Shown here piece by piece: positions 16,162-25,497 of a stretch of 64,000 nt of DNA (the first letter of the stretch is position 1; every line of letters begins with the position of its first letter). Under the pieces are notes generated by a model. The model saw only the letters and a program-made list of their open reading frames with translations. It was not told where the DNA came from and searched no databases. Where the stretch lies: NCBI GenBank assembly GCA_023382675.1, contig JAHDWN010000007.1:30072-94071 (forward strand), read 5' to 3'. The position numbers and the translations under genes are program-made. The stretch comes from Anaerolineae bacterium (GTDB taxonomy: Bacteria > Chloroflexota > Anaerolineae > Aggregatilineales > Phototrophicaceae).

Positions 16162-16995
16162 ATGATGCCCACACTGATCAAAATCCTCACGCCTGACGGC
16201 CTGGAACCTGCGTCCTACAGCGCCGATTCGCTGGCGGATGCCACACGCTACGAGCCGCACGACGGCGTCTACACCGTCGCCAATACTTTCGCCCGCACGC
16301 AGGTACTCAAGCTGGATGCCCATCTCGACCGGATGGAAGACTCGGCGAAGCGCGAAGGCATCCCGCTCCACCTTGACCGGACGCGACTGCGCGCCGCCCT
16401 GCGCTCGATGATCCTCGACACGGATTTTGGCGACGTGCGCTTCCGTGTGACCGCCGGGAGGGACACGCCGGAGCGGCTGATCCTGACTATCGAGCCATAC
16501 AAACCGCCGAGCGAGACCATTATCAAAACCGGCATCCGCGTCATCACCGTGCCGAACAGCGCCCGCCCTCACCCGGACGCCAAGACGACTGACTGGCTGC
16601 ACGACCGCGGCAAGATCGAGAGCTCGCTGCCGGAAGGTGTCTACACAGCCCTGCTGCTGGATGGCGAAGGCTTCATCCTGGAAGGAGTCAGCAGCAACTT
16701 CTATGCCATCCTCGGCGGCGAGCTGCGGACGGCGGGCACGGGTGTGCTGCCAGGGATCGCCCAGCAGATCGTGTTCGCGGTCGCGCCGGAGATTCTGCCG
16801 CTGCGTAAAGAGGCGATCCACCTGCGCGATCTGCCCCAGGTGAGCGAAGCCTTCATCACCAGCAGCAGCCGGGGCATCATCCCGATTATCCAGATCGATG
16901 CACAGGTGATTGACGGTGGCGTGCCGGGACCGATGACGGCAGCGCTACGCAGCGCCTATGCCGCGTGGACGCAGGCGCACCTCGAAGAGTTGTAA
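16162..16995 (+). CDS. Class IV aminotransferase (PLP-dependent)
   Basis: 277 aa, of the branched-chain/D-amino-acid/aminodeoxychorismate-lyase fold. The PLP lysine is expected in DAKTTDW (about 135-141), and the LEGVSSNFYAI segment is the conserved Glu and phosphate-binding region of the family. AGGA precedes the paired ATG codons. Length fits a D-amino acid aminotransferase or ADC lyase slightly better than IlvE, which is usually about 300 aa or more. Substrate is left open. Confidence 0.8.
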   Translation: MMPTLIKILTPDGLEPASYSADSLADATRYEPHDGVYTVANTFARTQVLKLDAHLDRMEDSAKREGIPLHLDRTRLRAALRSMILDTDFGDVRFRVTAGRDTPERLILTIEPYKPPSETIIKTGIRVITVPNSARPHPDAKTTDWLHDRGKIESSLPEGVYTALLLDGEGFILEGVSSNFYAILGGELRTAGTGVLPGIAQQIVFAVAPEILPLRKEAIHLRDLPQVSEAFITSSSRGIIPIIQIDAQVIDGGVPGPMTAALRSAYAAWTQAHLEEL

Positions 16996-17006
16996 GCACA
17001 GTCGCG

Positions 17007-17906
17007 TCAGACTTCGATAGCTGCCTTGAAGTCGTAAATGCCGTCGCGGATGACCCAGCGCTGATTGTCGCGCGGGCAGAAGATGCTCTCGTCCTCGTGG
17101 ACGAGATCGCCGCCACACTCCGGACAGGCAAAAATCGAGCCGTGTCCTAGGTTGTCCGGGCTGCTACCGACCGCTTTCGCGCGGATGAAGATGCTCGGCG
17201 CGTAGAGCAAGCCGCTCAACTGGACCAGACCATCAATGCCCACCAGCAGATCCAGCGGCAAGCTGCGTTTGAGCGCATCCAGGCGAAAGAGCGAGACCGG
17301 AAGCTGCCGTTGCAGGGAAAAACCCGCGCCGGTCATCGAGCGGCGGATGTATTCGGGGTGGAAGTCGAAGTTAAGTTCGACAAACTCGACCGGCTCAAGA
17401 TCGTTCGGATTCCACGTCTGGCGCTTGAGCGCGTAGCGCAGTATGGACTTCAGATTGCGCTTATTGGCGTGCTCCAGAATGAAAATACCATCGCGCACCA
17501 GCACCCGACGCACCTGCGCCAGCACCGCTGGCACATCTGAGATGTGGTGGATGACGCGAATCATGGTCGCGCCGTCGAACACACCGGCGCGGAACGGCAA
17601 CCGGTAGGCATCAGCAGCTACGTAGAGATAGCGCCCGCCGCTGCCAAGCTGCTCCTGCGCATATTGAAGCTGCGACAGCGAGTAATCGAGCAGGATCACC
17701 TGATCGTAAGCATCGTACTCCTGGGTCAAGCGGCCAAAACCTGCGCCAATTTCGAGCAGCCGCCGTCCTTGCTTGGGTAACAGGCGATGCAGTGCCACAC
17801 GTTCGACTCGATCCTCGTAATCGCGCCCTTTGCCATCCCAGAAGCGGATGCGATAGTCGGAGCCTTCGTAATCACAGATATCGGGGCGTGGCTCTCGTTC
17901 AGGCAT
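17007..17906 (-). CDS. SAM-dependent methyltransferase with C-terminal zinc-ribbon
   Basis: 299 aa. The SAM-binding motif LLEIGAGFGRLTQEYD lies near residue 50, with post-I motif VILLDYS and motif IV-like GVFDGATMIRVIHHI. The last 40 residues form a Trm112-like zinc ribbon: CPECGG, then CPRDNQRWVIRDGIYDF. This pairing is seen in methyltransferases acting on lipids, quinones or glycans; the substrate here is unknown. The start is placed at ATG 17906, with AGG eight bases before it, rather than GTG 17909. It converges on the aminotransferase gene. Confidence 0.78.
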   Translation of the reverse strand: MPEREPRPDICDYEGSDYRIRFWDGKGRDYEDRVERVALHRLLPKQGRRLLEIGAGFGRLTQEYDAYDQVILLDYSLSQLQYAQEQLGSGGRYLYVAADAYRLPFRAGVFDGATMIRVIHHISDVPAVLAQVRRVLVRDGIFILEHANKRNLKSILRYALKRQTWNPNDLEPVEFVELNFDFHPEYIRRSMTGAGFSLQRQLPVSLFRLDALKRSLPLDLLVGIDGLVQLSGLLYAPSIFIRAKAVGSSPDNLGHGSIFACPECGGDLVHEDESIFCPRDNQRWVIRDGIYDFKAAIEV

Positions 17907-18093
17907 CACGGTCGCCTATCCTTAAAAACAATCGTTCGCAGACTGTCCTGATTCTATCATTGTCTGCCCCATGAGCAATATGCGGCCATCAGTCAGTGCA
18001 CCCATTGTTAGAACCTGATATTGCCCAAGTACGGCGCGCGTGGTAATTTTCACACAGCAACACAGTTTTCCGACAAGCGGGGATACCGACGAC

Positions 18094-19962
18094 ATGGGTC
18101 AAATCCCGTCCGCACCTACCTGGCGCGATTGGTATGTGTTTGGAATTCGCTGGGTAATCATTGGCGGCTTCGTCTTACTGTTAATGACAGCGCGCAACAT
18201 TACCAATCTGCCAGCTGATCTCAATAATGCACTGCTGGTCGCTGCAGCGGCCAATTGCCTGCTGGCACTAACGCTGCTTCTGCCCTTTAAGAGCGCATCG
18301 ACTGCCGTGACACTGATCACGGACTGGGTGATTCTGGGCGCGCTCGCCTGGGTCAGCACAGAATTCCCCCTGATCGTGACGGGACTTGCTGCGATCATGA
18401 TCCTGGTATCGCTGCTGCAAGCCAACGCAACTTACAGTCTGTTCCATGCGCTCGGCTCGCTCATCCTGGCAGCGGCAGGCCTGCTCAATGTAGGTAGGCA
18501 GATCGATGTCACAGATTACGTCTTCGGCCCGGCGCGTTTGCCCCTCCTGGAGATTGCGCTTGTGGGCATTGTCGTGGTCATCAGTGCCTATCTTCTGGAA
18601 AAGATGATCTGGCATCAAAAACGCACGTTCAAAGCGCTGGAAGCGGCGCGCTCGGCGCAGATCGTCGACATCCACGAACGCACACGCGCCATCTACGAAA
18701 TGACGACGACATTTCGGGAAACGCTGAGCTTCGAGCGCATCCTGAATGCCGCACTGGATGCCGGTCAGCTAGGCTTGAGCGGGCATACGCGGCGGGCACT
18801 GGTCGCTGGGGTGCTGCTGTTCCAGGCCGAAGACCCAGGACTATGCGTGGTGGCTGCCCGCCGGATGACGCGGGGCGATATGAATGTCATCGCCCCCGGC
18901 ACGAGTGGCATCATCGGCGAAGCGCTGGCAGAAGGGGTCCCCATCATCGGCGGACATGCGCGAAAAGACCCGGAGCTACAGCGTTTCGTCGGCTTTCAGT
19001 CGGCGCGCTCAACACTATGTGTGCCACTGCGCGCAGGTTACGACAATTTCGGCGTGCTGCTCTACGGCGCAGACATTTCCTACGCATTCACTAACGAGCA
19101 TATTGAATTACTGGCCGCTATCGGCGTCCAGGCAACAATCGCGTTGCAAAACTACGTGCTCTACCAATCGCTGCTTGAAGAAAAGAACCGGATCGCCCGC
19201 GTCGCAGATGATGAGCGCAAACAACTGGCGCGCCAGCTCCACGACGGCCCGACGCAAAAAATCTCCGCGATTGCGATGATGGCGAGCATCATGCACAAGA
19301 TGCTGGAGCGTACACCGGAGCGCGTGCCGGAAGAACTGAGCAAGATGGAGGAAATCGCGCGCACGACGACACGCGAGATGCGTCATATGCTGTTCACGCT
19401 GCGGCCTCTGGTGCTCGAAAGCCAGGGACTCACGGCAGCCCTGAATCAACTCGCGGAAAAGATGCGCGAGACACACGGCCAGAAAGTCTCAGTCTACATG
19501 CAACCGGGTGTTGAACAACTCCTGGACTCGAGCAAACAGGGCATCATCTTTTATCTGGTTGAAGAAGGTCTCAACAACGCGCGCAAACATGCACAGGCAT
19601 CCTTGATCTCGGTCGATATTGTCAAACAGGGCAGCGATCTCAAAGTGACAATCTCGGATAATGGCGCTGGGTTTGATACGGGCAAGGTTTCACAAAACTA
19701 TGAAAATCGCGGCAGCCTGGGCATGGTAAATATGCACGAGCGGGCAGCCATGCTTAATGGATCGCTGCAGATCGCTAGCACGCCCGGATCAGGCACGACC
19801 ATCACCTTGATCGCACCGCTCTTCGCGGAATCCAGACCCAAGCTCAAACTCAATGATGACACGATCATTGAGATCCCACTGGAAAGGCTGAAGCTCGGCA
19901 ATATACAGGGATCGGGTACGGCGTTCCGTAGCCAGAGCAACGGGAGCTTCATCCGCCAATGA
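18094..19962 (+). CDS. Membrane sensor histidine kinase (NarL/LiaS type)
   Basis: 622 aa. The N-terminus has about five or six hydrophobic helices (20-160), then a coiled stretch, a GAF domain (about 205-360), and a HisKA_3 dimerisation helix with phospho-accepting H383 in RQLHDGPTQ. The C-terminal HATPase has N box EEGLNNARKHA and G boxes DNGAGFD and RGSLGMVNM. Kinases of this class normally signal to NarL/FixJ-type regulators; none is adjacent. The start at ATG 18094 is preferred over GTG 18040 because GGGGAT precedes it. The stop overlaps the next methyltransferase start (ATGA). The signal is unknown. Confidence 0.88.
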   Translation: MGQIPSAPTWRDWYVFGIRWVIIGGFVLLLMTARNITNLPADLNNALLVAAAANCLLALTLLLPFKSASTAVTLITDWVILGALAWVSTEFPLIVTGLAAIMILVSLLQANATYSLFHALGSLILAAAGLLNVGRQIDVTDYVFGPARLPLLEIALVGIVVVISAYLLEKMIWHQKRTFKALEAARSAQIVDIHERTRAIYEMTTTFRETLSFERILNAALDAGQLGLSGHTRRALVAGVLLFQAEDPGLCVVAARRMTRGDMNVIAPGTSGIIGEALAEGVPIIGGHARKDPELQRFVGFQSARSTLCVPLRAGYDNFGVLLYGADISYAFTNEHIELLAAIGVQATIALQNYVLYQSLLEEKNRIARVADDERKQLARQLHDGPTQKISAIAMMASIMHKMLERTPERVPEELSKMEEIARTTTREMRHMLFTLRPLVLESQGLTAALNQLAEKMRETHGQKVSVYMQPGVEQLLDSSKQGIIFYLVEEGLNNARKHAQASLISVDIVKQGSDLKVTISDNGAGFDTGKVSQNYENRGSLGMVNMHERAAMLNGSLQIASTPGSGTTITLIAPLFAESRPKLKLNDDTIIEIPLERLKLGNIQGSGTAFRSQSNGSFIRQ

Positions 19963-20690
19963 CACATGACGCTCTCGCGGCGCTGCGCGGCGTCCCCAGC
20001 CTCGTCTGGCGCGCAGGTCAGGAGCGCCGTCTGCTAATGATCGCGCGCTGGGTCACGTTAGAAAATGCGGTTGTCCTCGAACATGGTTGCGGCGTCGGCA
20101 TGTATTCAGCGCAGATTCGGCAGCGTTATACGCCACACGTTGAGGCCTTCGACATCGAAGCCGAGCGCGTTCAGGAAGCCAGGACAGCAACGCCTCATGC
20201 ACTGGTGGCGGCAGCGGAGATGCTCCCTTACCGCTCGAACAGTTTTGACACCGTTATCACACAGGATGTGCTGGAACACGTCGCAGACGACCAGCGTTCG
20301 GCGCAAGAGATCGTGCGTGTGCTCAAGCCAGGGGGGCGTGCATTTGTCCTTGTCCCCAATCGCTGGTATCCGTTCGAAACGCATGGGCATTACTGGCGCG
20401 GGCACTATCACTTCGGCAACACGCCGCTGATCAATTATCTGCCGGACTCACTGCGTAATCGCCTTGCGCCACACGTGCGCGCCTACACCGCGCAAGGACT
20501 GCGGCGTCTGTTCGAGCAGACGTCGGTGAGTGTGATCACGCATCATCGCGTCTACGGCGGTTACGACAACATTGTGGCACGTTTTGGCACAGCCGGGCGC
20601 GCCCTGAGATCAACCCTCCAGGCCATGGAAGGATCCTTCCTGGATACGTGGGGACTGGCGCACGTGCTGGTCATCGAAAAGGATAGATGA
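19959..20690 (+). CDS. Class I SAM-dependent methyltransferase
   Basis: 243 aa Methyltransf_11-type fold: VVLEHGCGVGMYSAQI (motif I), FDIEAERV, then FDTVITQDVLEHV and LKPGGRAFVLVPN. It is translationally coupled to the histidine kinase through ATGA. The C-terminal part (WYPFETHGHYWRGHYHF) is typical of methyltransferases acting on glycans or polyprenyl-linked molecules, but no substrate can be assigned. Confidence 0.8.
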   Translation: MTHDALAALRGVPSLVWRAGQERRLLMIARWVTLENAVVLEHGCGVGMYSAQIRQRYTPHVEAFDIEAERVQEARTATPHALVAAAEMLPYRSNSFDTVITQDVLEHVADDQRSAQEIVRVLKPGGRAFVLVPNRWYPFETHGHYWRGHYHFGNTPLINYLPDSLRNRLAPHVRAYTAQGLRRLFEQTSVSVITHHRVYGGYDNIVARFGTAGRALRSTLQAMEGSFLDTWGLAHVLVIEKDR

Positions 20691-20697
20691 CAGGCAA

Positions 20698-21255
20698 TCA
20701 GTCTTTGTCGATAAACACCGGCAAATGCCCCAATGCGATAATATTCTCCCACTGTGCCCGGTCACCCTCGGTAAAAATGGCCGCCTCAGCAACCACATCC
20801 GCACCGGCTTTGTCCATAATCAAGCGCAGTCCCTGCAATGTGCTGCCGGTCGAGATCACGTCGTCGAGTAAGATCACGCGTTTACCCTTCACCTGGGCGC
20901 GATCTTTTTCGTCCAGGTAAAGCGTCTGTGGCTCACCTGTGGTGATGCTGAGCGTCTCGGACTTGAGCGCGAAGCCCATGTACGGTTTGTAGACCTTGCG
21001 TAGAATCACATAACCGATGCCGGATACCACAGACAACGCGTGTGCGAGAGGAATGGCTTTCGCTTCCGGCGCGACGATTAGTTCGGCGCGATAGGCTTTG
21101 AGCTTTTCGTTCAAAGCCTTTGCCGATGCCTGCACCAATTCGGTATCGCCGAGGATATTGAGAATGGCTATGCGCAGGCCGGGCTTGACAGCAAACAGCC
21201 GCAAATCACGGCGCACCCCGGCAACTTCCACCGAATAAGCTTCATAATCGGACAC
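20698..21255 (-). CDS. Phosphoribosyltransferase, adenine/xanthine PRT type
   Basis: 185 aa type I PRTase. The PRPP-binding loop reads VILLDDVISTGST, and a flexible loop region includes RKVYKPYMG. It probably salvages a purine base into a nucleotide. It starts with GTG, with GAGGAGG six bases upstream. The ABC ATPase gene upstream on the same strand is 24 bases away, so both may be cotranscribed. Apt is the closest guess, but the base is not certain. Confidence 0.8.
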   Translation of the reverse strand: MSDYEAYSVEVAGVRRDLRLFAVKPGLRIAILNILGDTELVQASAKALNEKLKAYRAELIVAPEAKAIPLAHALSVVSGIGYVILRKVYKPYMGFALKSETLSITTGEPQTLYLDEKDRAQVKGKRVILLDDVISTGSTLQGLRLIMDKAGADVVAEAAIFTEGDRAQWENIIALGHLPVFIDKD

Positions 21256-21279
21256 ACAAGCCTCCTCAATTGGGACTGA

Positions 21280-21999
21280 TCAGCGCTTCACAGCATTTCT
21301 ATCCGCCAGAGAGTCAGGGACGATCCGCCCATCGACCAGCGTAATGATCCGGTCAGTGCGTTTCGCCAGATCCGGATCGTGCGTGACGATGACAACGGTC
21401 GTGCCAGTTTCAGTGCGCACCTTCTCCAGAGCATCCAGCACAACTTCGCCAGACTCACTGTCGAGATTACCCGTTGGTTCGTCTGCAAGCAAGAGCGGCG
21501 GGTTATTTGCCAGCGCGCGCGCGATAGCCACACGCTGCTGCTGCCCACCGGATAACTCGGTTGGCCGGTGATTGAGCCGATCTGCCATGCCGAGCATGGT
21601 CAGGAGTTCTTTTGCGCGTTTGTCGCTGGAAAACCTGGCTTTGCGGGCAAACTGAATCGGCAGCGCCACATTCTCCTGGGCTGTGAGCGTAGGAATCAGA
21701 TTGAAGAACTGGAAGATAAAGCCGATCTTCTCGTTACGGATCTCGGTCAGTTTATCTTCGCTCAATTTGCTGATGTCAACGCCGTCAATCTCAATCGACC
21801 CGCGCGTCGGCTTATCCAGCCCGCCGATGAGGCCAAGAAGTGTGCTCTTGCCGCTGCCGGACGGGCCGACGATGCCCACCATTTCGCCGGGTTGAATCTC
21901 AAGATTGACCCCGCGCAGCGCATGAACCACCGTTTTACCCAGAGGCAGGTCTTTCGTGAGATCGCGAGTTCGAATCACCGGGCGACTCGTTTGCGCCAT
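21280..21999 (-). CDS. ABC transporter ATP-binding protein (LolD/MacB type)
   Basis: 239 aa ATPase subunit. Walker A is GPSGSGKST, signature LSGGQQQRVAIARAL, Walker B LLLADEPTGNLD, and H-loop VIVTHD. This subfamily drives FtsX-like permeases in lipoprotein release, peptide resistance or macrolide export. No permease gene is adjacent, so the partner is encoded elsewhere. A TATAAT on the minus strand at 22039-22044 may be its -10. Confidence 0.88.
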   Translation of the reverse strand: MAQTSRPVIRTRDLTKDLPLGKTVVHALRGVNLEIQPGEMVGIVGPSGSGKSTLLGLIGGLDKPTRGSIEIDGVDISKLSEDKLTEIRNEKIGFIFQFFNLIPTLTAQENVALPIQFARKARFSSDKRAKELLTMLGMADRLNHRPTELSGGQQQRVAIARALANNPPLLLADEPTGNLDSESGEVVLDALEKVRTETGTTVVIVTHDPDLAKRTDRIITLVDGRIVPDSLADRNAVKR

Positions 22000-22038
22000 G
22001 TATTTAGCTCCCTCAGTGGTACAAGATCGTCACAGTGG

Positions 22039-22044
22039 ATTATA
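22039..22044 (-). promoter_or_regulatory. Candidate -10 box for the ABC ATPase gene
   Basis: Perfect TATAAT on the minus strand, 40 bases before the start codon. No clear -35 at the expected distance. Confidence 0.3.
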
Positions 22045-22046
22045 CG

Positions 22047-22071
22047 CAGCGCAAGCCAATGGGTTGCGCTG
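22047..22071 (-). terminator. Hairpin after the 22074-23051 gene
   Basis: An 8-bp stem (CAGCGCAA / TTGCGCTG) with a 9-nt loop, starting 3 bases past the stop codon. It lacks a U-run, so it is a weak terminator candidate. Confidence 0.35.
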
Positions 22072-22073
22072 CA

Positions 22074-23051
22074 TCATCCTCCGGCAGCTGGCGTTGGCAT
22101 GATCCCCATGTCGTTGGGTGGTGGTTGCACAGCCTCCTGTGACGTCAGATCCTGCTCCACTGCGCCCGCCAGCGCACCTTCGGCGGGAGGTACCGATCCT
22201 TGATAAGCGACGGCGGGCACAGACTGAGCTTCCATCGCGAGTGCTGCCTGCGCGTTGACCGCCTGCGGCCCGCCCTGCGCATAGATCTCAGGGCGAAGCT
22301 GTTGATCTAGCCCTGGAATGCCGCCGACGGGCACAATGCCTGTCTGGATCGGCAGATTGACGGGCGGCACAGACTCGTTGGCCAGCGTGTAGCCAATACC
22401 AGCAGTCTGGGAAAAACCGGGCCAGGGATGCTCCGTATAAGTATTGTCGGCCAGCAGATTGACGCCATCACCATCCAGCACGTCAGCAGCAAAAGCCGGA
22501 ACCTCGTCAAAACCATTCGGCAGATTCACAAGTATGCGCGCAAGCGGATCGAACATCAACTGAAGATTAGCCAATGGGTCATGAAGCTGTGTGCGGTCTA
22601 ACGGGATCACCGCACGCACGTCGAGCGCAATCGGCAGCGTATCCCGCACTGGCACATTGAGATCAAGCGCGACCGGTAAACGGGTCCCGGCGGGCAGCGT
22701 CAGCGCAACGCTGGCATTATTGAGATTGCCAACACCGGGCAAGATGATGTTTGCGCTGACGTTGAGCGGCACCGACTCGGTGAGAACGACGACGGTGTTC
22801 TGCTGAAGCGCAATATCCAGGTTGACCGGCACATCGGCACGAACGGGGATCGTCCAGTCAATCGTCGCTTCATCCAGGCCGACAAAACTGCTGTGCAGGC
22901 CAGACACCAGCGGTGTCGCGATGTTATTCTTGATCTCGAACAGCATCAACCCCAGCACCACGAGGACGACAACCAGGATGAGATTGACGATAAACGAAAA
23001 GAGGATCATGAAGTTCTTGATCGAACCGCCGATGGCTTTGAGGGCGCGCAT
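22074..23051 (-). CDS. Membrane-anchored protein of unknown function
   Basis: 325 aa. One strong transmembrane helix at about 14-38 (FMILFSFIVNLILVVVLVVLG), then an extracytoplasmic region with repeating beta-like segments such as VRADVPVNLDIALQQ, LPVALDLNVPVRDTLPIALD. The C-terminal 110 residues are Pro/Ala/Gln-rich and probably disordered. No catalytic motif is seen. The start at 23051 is preferred because GGGAG lies seven bases upstream; an in-frame ATG also exists at 23081. It resembles conserved hypothetical proteins of filamentous environmental bacteria, but I cannot assign a family. Confidence 0.65.
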   Translation of the reverse strand: MRALKAIGGSIKNFMILFSFIVNLILVVVLVVLGLMLFEIKNNIATPLVSGLHSSFVGLDEATIDWTIPVRADVPVNLDIALQQNTVVVLTESVPLNVSANIILPGVGNLNNASVALTLPAGTRLPVALDLNVPVRDTLPIALDVRAVIPLDRTQLHDPLANLQLMFDPLARILVNLPNGFDEVPAFAADVLDGDGVNLLADNTYTEHPWPGFSQTAGIGYTLANESVPPVNLPIQTGIVPVGGIPGLDQQLRPEIYAQGGPQAVNAQAALAMEAQSVPAVAYQGSVPPAEGALAGAVEQDLTSQEAVQPPPNDMGIMPTPAAGG

Positions 23052-23153
23052 GTTCGCTTCTCCCGGTCGTTGAATGCTCACACGTTCTCACTATACAGCG
23101 AGAATACGGTCAGCGACACCATAAGATGGCTGGTGGCGGCATAAAGAAAATGA

Positions 23154-23181
23154 AACGAGGTGATCGGTCGATCACCCCGTT
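23154..23181 (-). terminator. Intrinsic terminator of metK
   Basis: On the minus strand a stem of 8 + 4 bp with one mismatch (AACG.GGTGATCG / CGATCACC.CGTT) follows the metK stop by about 7 bases. It leads into a T-rich tract (TTTCATTTTCTTT). Confidence 0.6.
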
Positions 23182-23187
23182 ATGCAA

Positions 23188-24426
23188 TTAAGCGAGACCG
23201 GCTGCGTTGCGCAGGAGATCGGCTTTATCGGTCTGTTCCCAGGGGACGACGACATCCTCACGCCCGAAATGCCCGTAGGCCGCCACCTGCTTGTAGATGG
23301 GGCGACGCAGGTTGAGATCGCGAATGATCGCCGCGGGACGCATGTCGAAATTTGCCCGGATTAGCTGCTCGATTTGCTCGTCAGGAATGACGCCTGTGCC
23401 AAATGTTTCGACGGCGAGCGAGGTGGGCTGTGCCACACCGATAGCATAGGAGACCTGCACCTCGAAGCGTGTGGCAAGCCCGGCTGCCACAATGTTTTTG
23501 GCAATGTAACGCGCCATATAGGCCGCGCTGCGATCCACTTTCGTCGGGTCTTTGCCGCTGAAAGCGCCGCCGCCATGCCGTGCCACGCCGCCATAGGTAT
23601 CAACGATGATCTTACGTCCGGTCAGACCGGCATCGCCGAGCGGGCCACCGGTGACAAAGCGTCCGGTGGGATTGACAAAGACGCGCGTCTTGCTGTCGAT
23701 CATCGCTGCCGGCACAACGCGGTTGATGATCCCCTCAATGACGGTCGCGCGGATTTCTTCCTGGCTGACCTCTGGCGCGTGCTGAGTCGAGATGACAATC
23801 GTGTCGATACGTTTCGGCTTACCAAACGCATATTCGACCGTCACCTGGCTCTTGGCATCCGGGCGCAGCCAGGTGATTTCACCACTCTTGCGCGCCTGTG
23901 CCAGGCGATGTGTCAGTTTGTGCGCCAGGGAGATGGTAAGGGGCATCAATTCCGGCGTTTCATCGCAGGCGAACCCGATCATCATGCCTTGATCGCCCGC
24001 GCCAATGGCTTCGATCTGCGCGTCGGACATACCGCCTTCGCGCGACTCCAACGCATGATCAACACCCATGGCAATATCTGCCGACTGCTCTTTGAGCGAG
24101 ACGATCACACCGCAGGTATCGGCATCGAAGCCATACTTGCCCCGCGTATAGCCAATGTCGCGTACAGTATCGCGCACGAGCTTCTCAATATCGACGTAGG
24201 TGCTGGTCGTGATTTCGCCGATCACAACGACGAGTCCGGTCGTTGTCGCCACTTCACAGGCGACACGCGCATTAGGATCGTGGGCGATGATCGCATCCAG
24301 GACAGCATCCGAGATTTGATCGCACATCTTATCCGGGTGTCCCTCCGAGACCGATTCCGAGGTAAAGAAGTAGCTCGGCGAGGTCATGAAGGTGGTATTC
24401 GCTTTGCGCGTTTGTGTTTCGATCAT
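23188..24426 (-). CDS. metK: S-adenosylmethionine synthetase
   Basis: Makes SAM from methionine and ATP. 412 aa, near the family length of about 390. Signatures seen: [20 protein letters not shown] near the N-terminus, [12 protein letters not shown], and [19 protein letters not shown]. The start at 24426 (MIETQTRK) has GAGGAGG seven to eight bases upstream and lies just after the riboswitch terminator; MTSPSYFF thirteen codons in is an alternative. Expression is controlled by the SAM-I riboswitch before it, giving feedback from the enzyme's own product. Confidence 0.97.
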   Translation of the reverse strand: MIETQTRKANTTFMTSPSYFFTSESVSEGHPDKMCDQISDAVLDAIIAHDPNARVACEVATTTGLVVVIGEITTSTYVDIEKLVRDTVRDIGYTRGKYGFDADTCGVIVSLKEQSADIAMGVDHALESREGGMSDAQIEAIGAGDQGMMIGFACDETPELMPLTISLAHKLTHRLAQARKSGEITWLRPDAKSQVTVEYAFGKPKRIDTIVISTQHAPEVSQEEIRATVIEGIINRVVPAAMIDSKTRVFVNPTGRFVTGGPLGDAGLTGRKIIVDTYGGVARHGGGAFSGKDPTKVDRSAAYMARYIAKNIVAAGLATRFEVQVSYAIGVAQPTSLAVETFGTGVIPDEQIEQLIRANFDMRPAAIIRDLNLRRPIYKQVAAYGHFGREDVVVPWEQTDKADLLRNAAGLA

Positions 24427-24447
24427 AAGATCCTCCTCAGATAATAC

Positions 24448-24478
24448 AAAACGCCTCTCTTGAGATGAGAGGCGTTTT
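24448..24478 (-). terminator. Riboswitch-controlled terminator before metK
   Basis: On the minus strand an 11-bp stem (AAAACGCCTCT / AGAGGCGTTTT) ends in a U-rich tract. The loop side holds CTCATCTC, complementary to GAGATGAG in the 3' strand of aptamer helix P1. Ligand binding would thus choose between P1 plus terminator and an antiterminator. Confidence 0.8.
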
Positions 24479-24492
24479 CTGGTCTGAAAGCC

Positions 24493-24602
24493 ACTCCTCA
24501 TCTCTCAGAACCATCAGGTTCTGGCGGACTTAGCACCTTCCCGGGGCTCCGGGGGTTGCCGCGGTTTCAAAGGGCCGATCCCTCCACCGCTCTTGATGAG
24601 TG
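24493..24602 (-). ncRNA. SAM-I (S-box) riboswitch aptamer
   Basis: The minus strand carries the conserved S-box core in order: TCAAGAGCGGTGGAGGGA, GGCCCTTTGAAACC, CGGCAACC, AAGGTGCTAAGTCC, then AGAACCTGATGGTTCT and GAGAGATGAG closing P1 (CTCATC / GATGAG). It lies directly upstream of metK with a downstream terminator, so it should switch metK off when SAM is plentiful. Confidence 0.93.
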
Positions 24603-24635
24603 CTGGAAAAAGCACTGTTGTAGGTTGTGAAAATC

Positions 24636-24664
24636 AGCATATCATGAGCGCGGTTATGTTGCAA
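24636..24664 (-). promoter_or_regulatory. Candidate promoter of the metK riboswitch transcript
   Basis: On the minus strand TTGCAA (24659-24664), 17-base spacer, TATGCT (24636-24641). Each box matches consensus at 4 of 6 positions. Position fits transcription starting just before the aptamer. Confidence 0.4.
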
Positions 24665-24832
24665 GATGCGAGAATATACTTTGTGTCTTGTCTCAAATGA
24701 AGCCAGCCACTGAATGTAAGCGTGGGTACCCGCCGATTACCCTACCCAACAACGTTCGCACAAACTCAAGCCTACGCCAGCACAGAGGATGCGGTAAAAT
24801 GCGGTGTCACGTCTCAAGATTAGGACTGCGGA

Positions 24833-25489
24833 ATGAATCTAATCGATTACGGACAAATAATCGTACGGCGCGGATGGATCATCCTGTTACTGGCATTGAT
24901 CACCGCTGTAAGCGCCTATTTACTCAGCCGCGTGCAGACCCCAATTTACAGGGCGACACAGACTGTGCTTGTCCAACCGGCACGCGCGGATCTCAGCCTG
25001 ACCGAGTCAGCATCACGTCTTGTGAACAACTACGCGCTTTATCTTGACAGCGACACCACTGCCGCGCGGGTGATTGACGCGCTTCAGCTCGACATGACCC
25101 CGGGCGACCTGAACGGTGACGTGGTGGTCAACCCGGATGCACTCCGCTTCTCGATCCGCATCGAAGTCGAGCTGCCGGATGAGCAAATGGCGTACCAGGT
25201 CGCGCAGGAATATGGCAATCAGCTTGTCCAGTTCCGCTTCCAGGAAAACCAGAAGAACAAGATTGAGGATCGGATCGATGCACAGATGGTCGATGTGCCT
25301 CGCGTAGGGCTGGATAGGCCGCGAACGGTTCTCAATACACTGGCGGGCGCTGTTCTGGGGGCGCTGCTGGGCATGGTCATCATTTTTATCCTGGAATACC
25401 TCGAAAGTGCCATCGTTCGCCGTCGCGAAGACGTTGAGAGGGCATTGTCTCTGCCTGTGCTGGCAAGTATCCCCGACTTAGATCGATAG
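24833..25489 (+). CDS. Wzz-like polysaccharide chain-length protein
   Basis: 218 aa inner-membrane protein of the Wzz/YveK family that regulates polysaccharide polymerisation or export. There is an N-terminal helix (GWIILLLALITAVSAYLLS), a periplasmic domain, a second helix near 165-190, and a short cytoplasmic tail with AIVRRREDVERALSLPVLASIP, which normally contacts the BY-kinase partner. The likely partner gene starts 8 bases after the stop. A second protein of the same build lies at 38375. Confidence 0.82.
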   Translation: MNLIDYGQIIVRRGWIILLLALITAVSAYLLSRVQTPIYRATQTVLVQPARADLSLTESASRLVNNYALYLDSDTTAARVIDALQLDMTPGDLNGDVVVNPDALRFSIRIEVELPDEQMAYQVAQEYGNQLVQFRFQENQKNKIEDRIDAQMVDVPRVGLDRPRTVLNTLAGAVLGALLGMVIIFILEYLESAIVRRREDVERALSLPVLASIPDLDR

Positions 25490-25497
25490 GAGCGACT

